Shown one piece after another: positions 15,853 to 25,021 of a stretch of 37,653 bases of DNA; the first letter of the stretch is position 1; each line of letters starts with the position of its first letter. The notes under the pieces are model-generated. The model worked only from the letters and a program-made list of their open reading frames with translations, did no database searches and was not told where the DNA came from. Made by a program: the position numbers and the translations under genes. The stretch lies in assembly GCA_003553795.1 (NCBI GenBank), contig PWFH01000231.1:1-37653 (forward strand), in the 5' to 3' direction. The stretch is from Egibacter sp. GTDB taxonomy: Bacteria > Actinomycetota > Nitriliruptoria > Euzebyales > Egibacteraceae.

Positions 15853-17426
15853 TCCTCGAGGTCGATCTGTCGGGCGGCGGAGGCACCGATCGCCTCGGCG
15901 ATCTCGTCGACCACCTCGGCGCGGATCGCCGAGTCGACGCTCATCGCGATGAGCGCCTCACCGCCGGCGGTCTGCCGACCGACCTGCATCGTGGCGATGT
16001 TCACCCCGGCGCGGCCGAGGCGGCTGCCGATCTCCCCGACGATGCCGGGCCGGTCGCTGTAGCGGAAGAAGACCATGTGGTCGGTGGGCTCCATGTCGAC
16101 GGCGAAGCCCCAGACCTCGACGAGGCGCGGACGGTCGCTCGCGCCGATGAGGGTGCCGGCCACGGAGACCTCGCCGGCGGAGACCCGCACGAGCGAGACG
16201 TAGTCGCGCGTCTCCCGCGAGCTGACCGTCGAGACCTCGAGGCCGCGCTCGTCGGCGAGCAGCGGCGCGTTGACGAAGGTCACCGGCTCCGAGGAGATGT
16301 CGGTGAGCAGCCCGCGCAGCGCCGAGAGCGTGAGCGCGGAGGTGTCCTCGTCGGCGAGGCGGCCGCGGAACTCGAGGGTGACCCCCGAGACGCCAGTGGG
16401 CTGCAGCGCGGTGACGACGCGCCCGATCGTCTGGGTCAGCCCCATGTAGGGCTTGACGCGCTCGGGGATGCCCGCCGAGACCTGCACGTTGACTGCGCTC
16501 GGGACGTAGTCGCCCGCGAGGGCGAGGCGCACGGCCTCGGCGACCATCGTCCCGGCCTTGTCCTGCGCCTCGGTCGTCGACGCCCCGAGGTGGGGGGTGA
16601 CGACGATGTTGTCGAGGCCGAACAGCGGCGAGTCGGTCTTGGGCTCGGGGTCGAAGACGTCGAGCGCCGCACCGGTGATCCAGCCCCGCGACAGTGCGGT
16701 GTGCAGGGCGTCCTCGTCGACGATGCCCCCACGCGCGGTGTTGACGAGCAGCGCGGAGGGCTTCATCGCCCGCAGCTGCTCCTCGCCGATGATCCCGACG
16801 GTGTCGCTGTTCTTCGGCAGGTGGACGGTGACGACGTCGGCGACGCGGCACAGCTCGGTGACGTCGTCGACGAGCTCGACGCCCATGCGCGCGGCGCGCT
16901 CGGGGGACACGAAGGGGTCGTAGGCCCGCAGCTGCATCCCGAAGGCGCTGCAGCGCTGCGCGACGAGGGCGCCGATGCGCCCGAGCCCGGCCACGCCGAG
17001 GACCTTGCCGTGGAGCTCGGTGCCCGAGAAGGCCGAGCGCTTCCACTCCCCGCCGACGAGGCTGGCGTGGGCCTGCGGCACCTGGCGCGCGAGCGAGAGC
17101 AGGAGCGCGACCGCGTGCTCGGCGGCGCTGATGATGTTCGACTGCGGGGCGTTGCAGACGACGACGCCGCGGGCGGTCGCCGCGGCCACGTCGACGTTGT
17201 CGAGGCCGATGCCCGCCCGTGCGATGACCTTGAGCCGCGTCCCCGCGGCGATGATGTCGGCGTCGATCGTCGTCGCCGAGCGCACGATGACGCCGTCGTA
17301 CTCGGGGATCGCCTCGACGAGCGAGGCCTTGTCGAGCCCGGTGCGGACGTCGACGTCGAAGTGCTCGGCGAGCTCCTCGACCCCGACCTCGGAGAGCTTG
17401 TCAGCCACAAGGATGCGCATGGTCAC
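15849..17426 (-). CDS. serA: D-3-phosphoglycerate dehydrogenase
   Basis: A 525-residue long-form SerA that oxidises 3-phosphoglycerate at the start of serine synthesis. It has the dinucleotide fold LGVAGLGRIGALV, catalytic Arg in LVNTARGGIVDE, Glu in FDPEPK and His in VVTPHLGAST. A C-terminal allosteric-substrate-binding domain and an ACT domain (FRYSDRPGIVGEIGSRLG) follow, as in the serine-inhibited actinobacterial enzyme. The start is the GTG at 17426, 8 nt after GAGG; an ATG two codons later is too far from it. It is coupled to the downstream 2-hydroxyacid dehydrogenase by a 4-nt overlap and has its own promoter. Confidence 0.97.
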   Translation of the reverse strand: MTMRILVADKLSEVGVEELAEHFDVDVRTGLDKASLVEAIPEYDGVIVRSATTIDADIIAAGTRLKVIARAGIGLDNVDVAAATARGVVVCNAPQSNIISAAEHAVALLLSLARQVPQAHASLVGGEWKRSAFSGTELHGKVLGVAGLGRIGALVAQRCSAFGMQLRAYDPFVSPERAARMGVELVDDVTELCRVADVVTVHLPKNSDTVGIIGEEQLRAMKPSALLVNTARGGIVDEDALHTALSRGWITGAALDVFDPEPKTDSPLFGLDNIVVTPHLGASTTEAQDKAGTMVAEAVRLALAGDYVPSAVNVQVSAGIPERVKPYMGLTQTIGRVVTALQPTGVSGVTLEFRGRLADEDTSALTLSALRGLLTDISSEPVTFVNAPLLADERGLEVSTVSSRETRDYVSLVRVSAGEVSVAGTLIGASDRPRLVEVWGFAVDMEPTDHMVFFRYSDRPGIVGEIGSRLGRAGVNIATMQVGRQTAGGEALIAMSVDSAIRAEVVDEIAEAIGASAARQIDLEE

Positions 17427-17522
17427 CGAACGTTCCTCTCACGTGCCCGGGTCGCGCCTGGGAGGGGGCGTGGCGCCCGGGGTGCCTGGTTGGTCCTCGC
17501 AGCCGCACGGGCTGCACGCTGC

Positions 17523-17552
17523 ACCGTAGCGAGATCGTGCGCGCGCGCACAA
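17523..17552 (-). promoter_or_regulatory. serA promoter with embedded palindrome
   Basis: Minus-strand TTGTGC (17547-17552) and TACGGT (17523-17528) are 18 bp apart, about 100 nt before the serA start. The spacer contains the perfect 14-base palindrome GTGCGCGCGCGCAC (17537-17550), which touches the -35. It could be an operator or a chance GC-alternating tract. Confidence 0.45.
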
Positions 17553-17623
17553 TGCGCGACCGACAAGGCCGCCGCCGCGCCCGCGGACGCCACGGCCGGC
17601 GCGCCACCGGGCCCGCGCCGGGC

Positions 17624-18550
17624 TCAGCCGGCGAGGCCCGCGGCGACGAGCCGCGCGTGGACCTCGCGCGTCGCCGTCGAGCGGTTGAGGGTGTAGAAGT
17701 GGATCCCCGGCGCGCCGCCGCCGAGCAGCTCGGCGCTGAGCTCGGTGGCGACCTCGACGCCGATGGCGCGCACCGCCTCGGCGTCGCCCTCGACGGCGTG
17801 GAGGCGCCGCGCGAGCGCCTCGGGGAAGGCCGCCCCCGACAGCTCGGCGAAGCGCTCGATCTGCGAGACGTTCGTCACCGGCATGACGCCCGGGATGATC
17901 GGCACGTCGACGCCACGCGCCGCGGCGTCCTCGACGAAGCGGAAGTAGTCGGCCGCGTCGAAGAAGAACTGCGTGATCGCGAACGACGCCCCGGCACGGA
18001 CCTTCTCGGCGAAGCGGTCGAGGTCGGCCTCGCGGCTCTCGGCCTCTGGATGGCCCTCCGGGAAGGCCGCGACGCCGACCGTGACGTCGCCGAGGCCCTT
18101 GAGCAGCGCGACGAGGTCGACGGCGTGGCGCAGGCCCTCGGGGTGCGGGCGCCAGTCGGCGCGCGGCCCGTCGGGCGGGTCGCCGCGCAGGGCGAGGATG
18201 TTGCGCACGCCCGCACCGACGAGGTCGGCGGCGACCTCGCGCACCTGCGCCGCGCTCGACCCCACGCACGTGAGGTGGGCCACGACGGTGAGGTCGGTCG
18301 AGGCCACGAGGTCGCGCACGACCCGCAGCGTGCGATCCCGCGTCGAGCCCCCCGCGCCGTAGGTGACGTCGACGAACATGGGCGCCAGCGGCTCGAGCTC
18401 GGTGATCGCCGTGCGCAGCCGCGCCTCGCCCTCGTCGGTCCTCGGCGGGAAGAACTCGAAGGAGAACGACGGCTCGGGCGCGGCGATGAGCTCGGCGACC
18501 GACCGCTGGGCGCTCACCGCGGCGGCTCCGCGCGCCCGGCCGCCACCCAC
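17624..18550 (-). CDS. metF: 5,10-methylenetetrahydrofolate reductase
   Basis: A 308-residue flavoprotein that reduces methylene-THF to methyl-THF for methionine synthesis. Family marks are FSFEFFPPRTDEGEARL, PMFVDVTYGAGGSTRDRT, HLTCVGSS, LALRGDPP and ITQFFFDAADYFRF. The GTG at 18550 is chosen because GGGGAGG lies 5 nt upstream. A GTG at 18517 with GGAG is a near-equal alternative and would remove an 11-residue low-complexity tail. It starts 25 bp after ilvC on the same strand, so it may be the last gene of the ilvBNC transcript. No riboswitch is visible in front of it. Confidence 0.95.
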   Translation of the reverse strand: MGGGRARGAAAVSAQRSVAELIAAPEPSFSFEFFPPRTDEGEARLRTAITELEPLAPMFVDVTYGAGGSTRDRTLRVVRDLVASTDLTVVAHLTCVGSSAAQVREVAADLVGAGVRNILALRGDPPDGPRADWRPHPEGLRHAVDLVALLKGLGDVTVGVAAFPEGHPEAESREADLDRFAEKVRAGASFAITQFFFDAADYFRFVEDAAARGVDVPIIPGVMPVTNVSQIERFAELSGAAFPEALARRLHAVEGDAEAVRAIGVEVATELSAELLGGGAPGIHFYTLNRSTATREVHARLVAAGLAG

Positions 18551-18575
18551 GGCGGCCTCCCCACGGCGGGGGCCC

Positions 18576-19580
<1,005 letters not shown>

Positions 19581-19628
19581 GGCGTGGAGTCCCTCCGTGG
19601 GGGGCCGGCGGGGGCCGGCGTCGTCGGA

Positions 19629-19656
19629 CCGTCCGCGCGCAGACGCGCGCGGACGG
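19629..19656 (-). other. Perfect 12-bp hairpin between ilvN and ilvC
   Basis: CCGTCCGCGCGC (19629-19640) and GCGCGCGGACGG (19645-19656) enclose the loop AGAC. No T-tract follows. A TAGGCT hexamer at 19686-19691 (minus strand) could be a -10 for a separate ilvC transcript, which would place this hairpin in its 5' leader; no -35 supports that. Processing site, partial terminator or stabiliser are all possible. Confidence 0.5.
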
Positions 19657-19722
19657 ACCCGCGGCGCGGCGCGCGGCGCGGCGGAAGCCTAGCCGCTGCG
19701 CGCCGCGGCCGTGGTCGGGGCG

Positions 19723-20241
19723 TCAGGCGCTGCGCTCGAGGCGCAGCGAACGGCCCTCGGTGATGCTGCGGGACCCGCGGCCCACGGCGATCGTCCCCGA
19801 GCGCACGAGCTCCCGGATGCCGTAGGGCCCGAGCAGCCGCACGAGCGCGTTGAGCTTGTCGGTCGAGCCGGTCGCCTCGAGGGTGACCGCGTCGACGTCG
19901 ACGTCGACGACCTTCGCGCGGAAGACCTCGGCGAGCTCGATGACCTCGCCGCGGGTGCGGCCCTCCGCGGCGACCTTGACGAACCACAGCTCACGGGTGA
20001 CGGCCTCGTCCTCGGACAGCTCGACGATCTTGATGATGTGGACGAGCTTGTTGAGCTGCTTGGTGATCTGCTCGATCGACTGGGTCTCGGCGTCGACGAC
20101 GATCGTCATGCGGCTGATGTCGTCGACCTCGGTCGGCCCCACGGCGAGCGAGTCGATGTTGAAGCCGCGGCGGCTGAAGAGCCCGGCGACGCGGGCGAGC
20201 ACGCCCGGCTTGTTCTCGACGAGCACGGACAGGGTGTGCAT
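19723..20241 (-). CDS. ilvN: Acetolactate synthase small (regulatory) subunit
   Basis: A 172-residue regulatory subunit that activates IlvB and confers feedback inhibition by valine. The N-terminal ACT domain begins MHTLSVLVENKPGVLARVAG, followed by GFNIDSLAVGPTE and SRMTIVV. A C-terminal ACT-like domain carries LWFVKVAAEG and FRAKVVDVD. The length is typical of the long IlvN/IlvH form. The ATG at 20241 has AAGGAA upstream. It follows ilvB by 46 bp. Confidence 0.96.
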   Translation of the reverse strand: MHTLSVLVENKPGVLARVAGLFSRRGFNIDSLAVGPTEVDDISRMTIVVDAETQSIEQITKQLNKLVHIIKIVELSEDEAVTRELWFVKVAAEGRTRGEVIELAEVFRAKVVDVDVDAVTLEATGSTDKLNALVRLLGPYGIRELVRSGTIAVGRGSRSITEGRSLRLERSA

Positions 20242-20287
20242 GGGCGTTCCTTCCCGATGGATGCGGGGTCGCGGCAGGGGGTCGTGC

Positions 20288-22099
20288 TCAGACGACGTTG
20301 CCCTCCCGGAGGTGCTCGGGCAGCGCGTGCCCGCCGGGCTCGCCGTCACCGGCGGGCGCGGCCTCCGCGCCCGCGCGGACCTGCTCGTACCACTCCTCGG
20401 CCGACTCGATGATGTCGTCGTTCGACGCGCCCGCGGGCACCATCGGGAAGACCTTCTCGGTCTGGTCGCAGCGGAAGTCGATGATCACCGGGCCGTCGGC
20501 GACCCCCAGCGCCTTGTCGAGGGTGGCCTCGACCTCCGCGGCGTTGTCGCAGCGGTAGCCCGGCATGCCGTAGGCATCGGCGAGCTTGACGAAGTCGGGG
20601 ACGTCGAAGCCGAGGTCGATGGCGCTGTAGCGCTCGTCGTAGAAGAGCTCCTGCCACTGGCGGACCATACCGAGGCTGCCGTTGTTGATGATGCAGAAGA
20701 CGACGGGGATGTTCTCGCTGCGGGCGGTGGCGAGCTCCTGCAGCGTCATCTGGAAGCTGCCGTCGCCGTCGACGGCGATGACCGGCAGGTCGGGCCGGCC
20801 GACCTTCGCGCCGATGGCCGCGGGCACGCAGAAGCCCATCGTCCCGAGCCCGCCGGAGTTGATCCAGGTGCGCGGCTGCTCGTAGCGGATGAGCTGGGAG
20901 GCCCACATCTGGTGCTGGCCGACGCCGGTGACGACGATGCCCTCGCCATCGAGCTTCTCGGAGAGCGCGCGCAGCACGGTCTGCGGCTTGAGGACGCCGC
21001 CGGGCTCCTGGGTGTCGTGCAGCGGGTGCTCGGCCTGCCACTCGGCCAGCGTGCGCCACCAGCCCGAGAGGTCCGGGGCGCGCTGGCCGCTCGCGAGCGC
21101 GGCGTCGAGGGCCTCGCACATCTGCTCGATGACGATGCCGGCGTCGCCGACGATCGGCACGTCGACGGCGCGGTTCTTGCCGATCTCGGCGGGGTCGACG
21201 TCGACGTGGATGACCCGTGCGCCGGGCGCGAAGCTGCCGAGCTTGCCGGTGACGCGATCGTCGAAGCGCGCGCCGAGGGCGATGAGGAGGTCAGACTTCT
21301 GCATCGCGGTGACCGCGGTCCAGTGCCCGTGCATGCCGGGCATGCCGAGGTGCTGGGGGTGGCTGTCGGGCAGGGCGCCGCGGGCCATGAGCGTCGTGAC
21401 GACCGGGAGGTTCGCGGTCTCGGCGAGGCGGCGCAGCCCCTCGCTGCCGTTGGCCTTGATGACCCCGCCACCGGCGTAGATGACCGGCCGCTCCGCGGCG
21501 AGGATCTCGGCCACGGCCTGGCGCACCATCTTGCCGTGTCCCCGGGTGGTCGGCCGGTAGCCGGGCAGCGCGAGGCCGTCCGCAGGCTGGTACTCGAACG
21601 TCGCGTTGAGGACGTCCTTCGGGAGGTCGATGAGCACCGGACCGGGGCGCCCCGTCGAGGCGATGTGGAAGGCCTCGGCGATCGCCGGCGCGATGCGCTC
21701 GGGCTCGGTGATCATCTCGTTGTGCTTCGTGATCGGCATGGTGATGCCGGTGATGTCGGCCTCCTGGAAGGCGTCGCCGCCGACCGCGGCGGTGGGAACC
21801 TGCCCGGTGATCGCGACGATCGGGACCGAGTCCATGTAGGCGTCGGCGAGGGCGGTCGTGAGGTTCGTCCCGCCCGGGCCGCTCGTCGCGATGCACACCC
21901 CGACCCTGCCGGTGGCGTGGGCGTAGCCCTCGGCCATGTGCCCCGCGCCCTGCTCATGGCGCGCGAGGATGTGGCGGATCGACGAGTCGAGCATCGGGTC
22001 GTAGGCCGGCAGGATCGCTCCCCCGGGATGGCCGAACATGACGTCGACGCCCTGGTCCTCCAGGGCGCGGATGACGGCGGTGGCGCCGGTGATCTCCAT
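20288..22099 (-). CDS. ilvB: Acetolactate synthase large subunit
   Basis: A 603-residue thiamine-diphosphate enzyme that joins two pyruvates, or pyruvate and 2-ketobutyrate. The active-site segment VMFGHPGGAILPAYDPM near the N-terminus includes the region of the catalytic Glu. The FAD-binding middle domain follows, then the ThDP-Mg motif GDGSFQMTLQEL ending in NNGSLGMV. The ATG at 22099 is used: it matches the family N-terminus, while the upstream open frame runs through the attenuator. The Shine-Dalgarno is weak (GAGGA about 13 nt away). Expression should depend on read-through of the terminator 45-75 nt upstream. Confidence 0.97.
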   Translation of the reverse strand: MEITGATAVIRALEDQGVDVMFGHPGGAILPAYDPMLDSSIRHILARHEQGAGHMAEGYAHATGRVGVCIATSGPGGTNLTTALADAYMDSVPIVAITGQVPTAAVGGDAFQEADITGITMPITKHNEMITEPERIAPAIAEAFHIASTGRPGPVLIDLPKDVLNATFEYQPADGLALPGYRPTTRGHGKMVRQAVAEILAAERPVIYAGGGVIKANGSEGLRRLAETANLPVVTTLMARGALPDSHPQHLGMPGMHGHWTAVTAMQKSDLLIALGARFDDRVTGKLGSFAPGARVIHVDVDPAEIGKNRAVDVPIVGDAGIVIEQMCEALDAALASGQRAPDLSGWWRTLAEWQAEHPLHDTQEPGGVLKPQTVLRALSEKLDGEGIVVTGVGQHQMWASQLIRYEQPRTWINSGGLGTMGFCVPAAIGAKVGRPDLPVIAVDGDGSFQMTLQELATARSENIPVVFCIINNGSLGMVRQWQELFYDERYSAIDLGFDVPDFVKLADAYGMPGYRCDNAAEVEATLDKALGVADGPVIIDFRCDQTEKVFPMVPAGASNDDIIESAEEWYEQVRAGAEAAPAGDGEPGGHALPEHLREGNVV

Positions 22100-22144
22100 G
22101 GGTGCTCGTGGTCCTCGTGTCGTCGCGGATCGGTCGGTGGAACG

Positions 22145-22181
22145 AAAAAGACCTCCCACCGGGTATCCGGTCGAGAGGTCT
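22145..22181 (-). terminator. ilvB attenuator (intrinsic terminator)
   Basis: In the minus-strand transcript AGACCTC and GAGGTCT form a 7-bp stem (22175-22181 with 22149-22155), with an inner ACCGG/CCGGT stem, followed at once by a run of T (22145-22149). It lies between the leader peptide stop and ilvB. CCACC/GGTGG-type alternative pairing and an 8-bp GCGCCTGG/CCAGGCGC stem (22218-22225 with 22182-22189) linking the leader codons to the segment just before the terminator make a ribosome-controlled switch likely. Confidence 0.85.
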
Positions 22182-22203
22182 GCGCCTGGGCGGCGGGTGG
22201 GCG

Positions 22204-22269
22204 TCAGCGCACGCCAGCCAGGCGCAGCGAGGGTACGAGCACGAGGTGGCGGAGCGGAAGCCGCGGCAT
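22204..22269 (-). CDS. ilvB leader peptide
   Basis: A 21-codon frame with a strong GGGGAGG Shine-Dalgarno 6 nt before the ATG. The peptide begins MPRLPLRHLVLVPSLRL and has six Leu and three Val among its 21 residues. CTT and GTA, poor codons in this genome, occur among them. It is followed by an 8-bp stem and the intrinsic terminator before ilvB, the classic transcription-attenuation layout already known for ilvB of Corynebacterium, Mycobacterium and Streptomyces. Stalling at Leu/Val codons when charged tRNA is scarce would favour read-through. It acts in cis. Confidence 0.85.
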   Translation of the reverse strand: MPRLPLRHLVLVPSLRLAGVR

Positions 22270-22327
22270 CGTGCACCTCCCCTGCAGTCCCGTTGGCGTC
22301 GCCCGGCAGCCCGCCGGGTCAGGCGCC

Positions 22328-22356
22328 AGTGTGCGGTGCCGCGGCCCGGCTGTCAA
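22328..22356 (-). promoter_or_regulatory. ilvB leader promoter
   Basis: Minus-strand TTGACA (22351-22356), a perfect -35, is followed after 17 bp by CACACT (22328-22333), an imperfect -10. Transcription would begin near 22320, about 50 nt before the leader peptide. A CCCGGC/GCCGGG hairpin (22302-22318) lies in the early transcript. Confidence 0.6.
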
Positions 22357-22596
22357 CCCCGCCGCTGCGCGCTCGGGCCGAAGCCGACGAACGGCGTGGC
22401 CCGACGGACACGCCAGGACACCGCCGGGAGGATTCATCGAGGCCCCCGGCGGGGCATGATGGGGTGCAACACCGCGACGCACCATGCGGCGGGCGGGTTC
22501 CCGCCCCCTCCCGCCGCAGACGGTGCCCCCTCCCCCGCCATCCGGCCGCCGAGCCCCGAGGGCTCGTTGCGACGTGCGCCCCACCACCAGCACGGG
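22357..22596. other. Gene-free stretch between nagZ and ilvB promoter
   Basis: About 240 bp between the nagZ stop and the ilvB -35. I see no gene here. It holds the nested hairpin at 22486-22517 and otherwise C-rich sequence without recognisable sites. Confidence 0.6.
22486..22517 (-). terminator. Stem-loop downstream of nagZ
   Basis: GCGGCGGG (22486-22493) pairs with CCCGCCGC (22510-22517); an alternative inner stem GGGCGG/CCGCCC (22491-22496 with 22501-22506) competes. It lies about 80 bp beyond the nagZ stop and has no T-tract. Likely the end of the crt/fni/nagZ transcript, by position. Confidence 0.4.
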
Positions 22597-23952
22597 TCAC
22601 GGCGCGCTGCGCGGCGTCCACGCGAGGCCGGCGCCACGCGCGGCGCGCCCGCAGCCGCCGGCGAGGCAGGCCACCGGGGCGCCGCGCTCGAGGGTCGTGA
22701 GCTCCTCGGGGTCGTAGGGCGCGGGCTCGTCGAGCCGCCATCCGCCCGGCAGGGCACGCCAGCGCCCCGCCGCCACGCTCGCCGCCGCACCGTCGACGAC
22801 GACGGCGTCGGCCTCGGCGATCGGCGGGAGTCCGAGCAGGCAGCTCGCCTCCGCGGGGTCGTAGCCCTTGGCCGTGAGCACGCGGCGCACCGAGCTGAGG
22901 ACGGACTCGCGCTCGAGGCGGCGCTCGGCGATCGCCTCGACGAGACGGTCGGTCACCGCCTCGGCCTCCCGCCAGGGGCCGGCGAGCAGCGCGAGGTCCG
23001 CCCCCGCGGCGATGGCCTGCTCGGCGGCAGCGGGCAGGCTCCACGTCTCCCCGATCGCCCCCATCTCGAGGGCGTCGCTGACGATGAGCCCGTCGAAGCC
23101 CCAGTCCTCGCGCAGCAGCGCATGCGCCTCGGGCGAGAGGCTCGCCGGGAGCTCCTCGTCGAGGGCGGTGACGAGGACGTGGGCGGTCATGACCGCGTCG
23201 AGGTGATCGAGGGCCTCGCGGAAGGCGAGGAGGTCGGTGGACCGCAGCTCCTCGAGGCTGGCGTCGACGGTCGGCAGCGTGAGGTGGCTGTCGACGGCCG
23301 TGCGCCCGTGGCCCGGGAAGTGCTTGCCGACCGCGCCGACGCCCCCGCTGCGCAGGCCCCTGGCGAACGCGGCGCCGTAGCGCGCGACGCGCTGGGCGTC
23401 GGCAGCGTAGGCGCGGTCACCGATGACCGTGCCGTCGGCGGCGGCGCTCACGTCGAGCACCGGCGCGAGGTTGAGGTCGATCCCGAGCTCGGCGAGCTCG
23501 GCACCGAGCTCGGCGGCGACGCGCTCGACCTCGGCGGGATCGCCATCGTCGGCCAGCGCGCGGGCCGAGGGCAGCCGCGGCACCGCGTCGACGGCCCCGA
23601 GCCGGGCGACGCGGCCGCCCTCCTCGTCGACGGCCACGAGCAGGCCGGCGGGCGCGCCGTCGCGCAGGGCGGCGACGAGCTCGGCGACCTGCCCGGCGCT
23701 CTCCACGTTCGGCGGCATGAGGATGACCGAGCCGGCGTGGCGCCCGACGACCTCGCGCGCGCGCTCGCCTGCGGCGAGTCCGGGCACCCCCGACATCACG
23801 AGCTGGGCGGCGAGCTCGCGCTCGCCCAGCGGGGTGCAGGCGCCCTCCTCCGCGGCGCGCGCGGTCGGCAGCGCCGTCGGCAGCACCGTCGACGCGAGCG
23901 CGACGAGGAGGGCGAGCAGCAGCGCGGCGGCGCGAGCGGGGGCGCGGGGCAT
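22597..23952 (-). CDS. Glycoside hydrolase family 3, NagZ-like
   Basis: A 451-residue protein with an N-terminal signal peptide (basic start, then ALLLALLVALASTVLP) and a GH3 TIM barrel. The barrel shows VAVDEEGGRVARL, LNLAPVLDV, the family signature KHFPGHGRTAVDSHLTLP and VSDALEMGAIGE. In NagZ the Asp-His pair in the KHFPGHG loop and the Asp in SDALEM act in catalysis, releasing N-acetylglucosamine from peptidoglycan or glycolipids. About 85 residues after the barrel are not NagZ core and contain a Cys pair (ACLAGGC). The protein is probably exported. It starts 12 bp after fni. The substrate is an inference from the family. Confidence 0.85.
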   Translation of the reverse strand: MPRAPARAAALLLALLVALASTVLPTALPTARAAEEGACTPLGERELAAQLVMSGVPGLAAGERAREVVGRHAGSVILMPPNVESAGQVAELVAALRDGAPAGLLVAVDEEGGRVARLGAVDAVPRLPSARALADDGDPAEVERVAAELGAELAELGIDLNLAPVLDVSAAADGTVIGDRAYAADAQRVARYGAAFARGLRSGGVGAVGKHFPGHGRTAVDSHLTLPTVDASLEELRSTDLLAFREALDHLDAVMTAHVLVTALDEELPASLSPEAHALLREDWGFDGLIVSDALEMGAIGETWSLPAAAEQAIAAGADLALLAGPWREAEAVTDRLVEAIAERRLERESVLSSVRRVLTAKGYDPAEASCLLGLPPIAEADAVVVDGAAASVAAGRWRALPGGWRLDEPAPYDPEELTTLERGAPVACLAGGCGRAARGAGLAWTPRSAP

Positions 23953-23964
23953 CGTGCCCTGAAC

Positions 23965-25017
23965 CTAGCGCGCGGCGGGTGGGCCGACCGCCTCGAGCCG
24001 GGAGCCGTCGAGGTCGGCGAGACGCGTCGCGCCGGTGGCCCAGGCGGCGATGCGCAGCTGCTCGAGGAGGATGCCGACGGCGTCGATGGCGGCCGCGGGC
24101 CCCTCGGCGGCGGCGGCGAGCACGCCGCGGGCCACGCCGGCGAGGCGCGCGCCGAGGCACAGGGCCTTCGCGGCGTCGACCCCGTCGGCGATGCCGCCGG
24201 AGGCGATGAGGACGACGTCGCCCCGGCCCCGACGGTCGAGCGCGGCGCGGGCGTGGGCGACCGCGGCGGCGGTCGGCCAGCCCCAGTCGGCGAAGGCCGC
24301 GGCCACCGCCCCGGCCCGAGCGTCGCGCTGGCCCTCGAGGCGGGCCCAGTTCGTGCCGCCCGCGCCGGCGACGTCGATGCCGGCCACCCCCGCGTCGAGG
24401 AGGAGGTCGACGTCCTCGGGGGCGAGGCCGAAGCCGACCTCCTTGACGACGACGGGCACCGAGAGCCCGGCCGCGGTCTCGGCGATGCGCTCGGCGAGGC
24501 CGGCGAAGGTGGTGTCGCCGCCGACCTGGAGCGCCTCCTGCACGGCGTTGAGGTGCAGCACGAGCGCGTCGGCGGCGCAGGCCTCGACGAGGGTCTCGCA
24601 GCCCTCGACGCCGACCTCGGCGAGCTGGACCGCGCCGAGGTTGGCGAGCACCGGCACGTCGGGCGCGACCTCCCGCACGTCGAAGCCCTCGCGCCGCAGG
24701 GGGTCGATGAGGAGCACACGTCCGGAGCCCAGGCCGACGGGCAGGCCGTGGTGCTGGGCGGCGGCGCCGAGCGCGCGGTTGACCGGGCCGGCCTCGCCGG
24801 TGCCGCCGGTCATGCAGGACAGCAGCAGTGGTGCGGCCACCGTCCGGCCCCACAGGCTCAGGGAGAGGTCGACGTCGGCGAGGTCGGCCTCGGGCAGGGC
24901 CCGTGCGCGCAGCCGCAGGCCCTCGAGGCCGGTGGTGGCCGTGGCGAAGCCGACGTCACCGCCGAGGGCGAGGGCGAGGTGGTCGCGCTTGCGGGACGCG
25001 TGGTCGCCCGCGCTCAC
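23965..25017 (-). CDS. fni: Isopentenyl-diphosphate delta-isomerase, type II
   Basis: A 350-residue FMN- and NADPH-dependent isomerase converting IPP to DMAPP, the allylic starter for prenyl chains. Family segments are SRKRDHLALAL at the N-terminus, APLLLSCMTGGTGEAG, VLANLGAVQL, HLNAVQEALQ, PVVVKEVGFGL and GAGGTNWARLEGQR. It begins 4 bp after the yjbQ-family stop, with GAGG overlapping that stop. Together with crtE, crtI and crtB upstream on the same strand it supplies carotenoid precursors. Confidence 0.95.
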   Translation of the reverse strand: MSAGDHASRKRDHLALALGGDVGFATATTGLEGLRLRARALPEADLADVDLSLSLWGRTVAAPLLLSCMTGGTGEAGPVNRALGAAAQHHGLPVGLGSGRVLLIDPLRREGFDVREVAPDVPVLANLGAVQLAEVGVEGCETLVEACAADALVLHLNAVQEALQVGGDTTFAGLAERIAETAAGLSVPVVVKEVGFGLAPEDVDLLLDAGVAGIDVAGAGGTNWARLEGQRDARAGAVAAAFADWGWPTAAAVAHARAALDRRGRGDVVLIASGGIADGVDAAKALCLGARLAGVARGVLAAAAEGPAAAIDAVGILLEQLRIAAWATGATRLADLDGSRLEAVGPPAAR

Positions 25018-25021
25018 CGCC

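Noticed and set aside
18551-18575. Possible SAM or other riboswitch ahead of metF
   Set aside because: Only 25 bp separate ilvC and metF; too short for any known riboswitch.
23962-23967. TAGGTT as a -10 for a leaderless nagZ
   Set aside because: The TAG is the fni stop codon, no -35 is seen, and the 12-bp spacing fits an operon.
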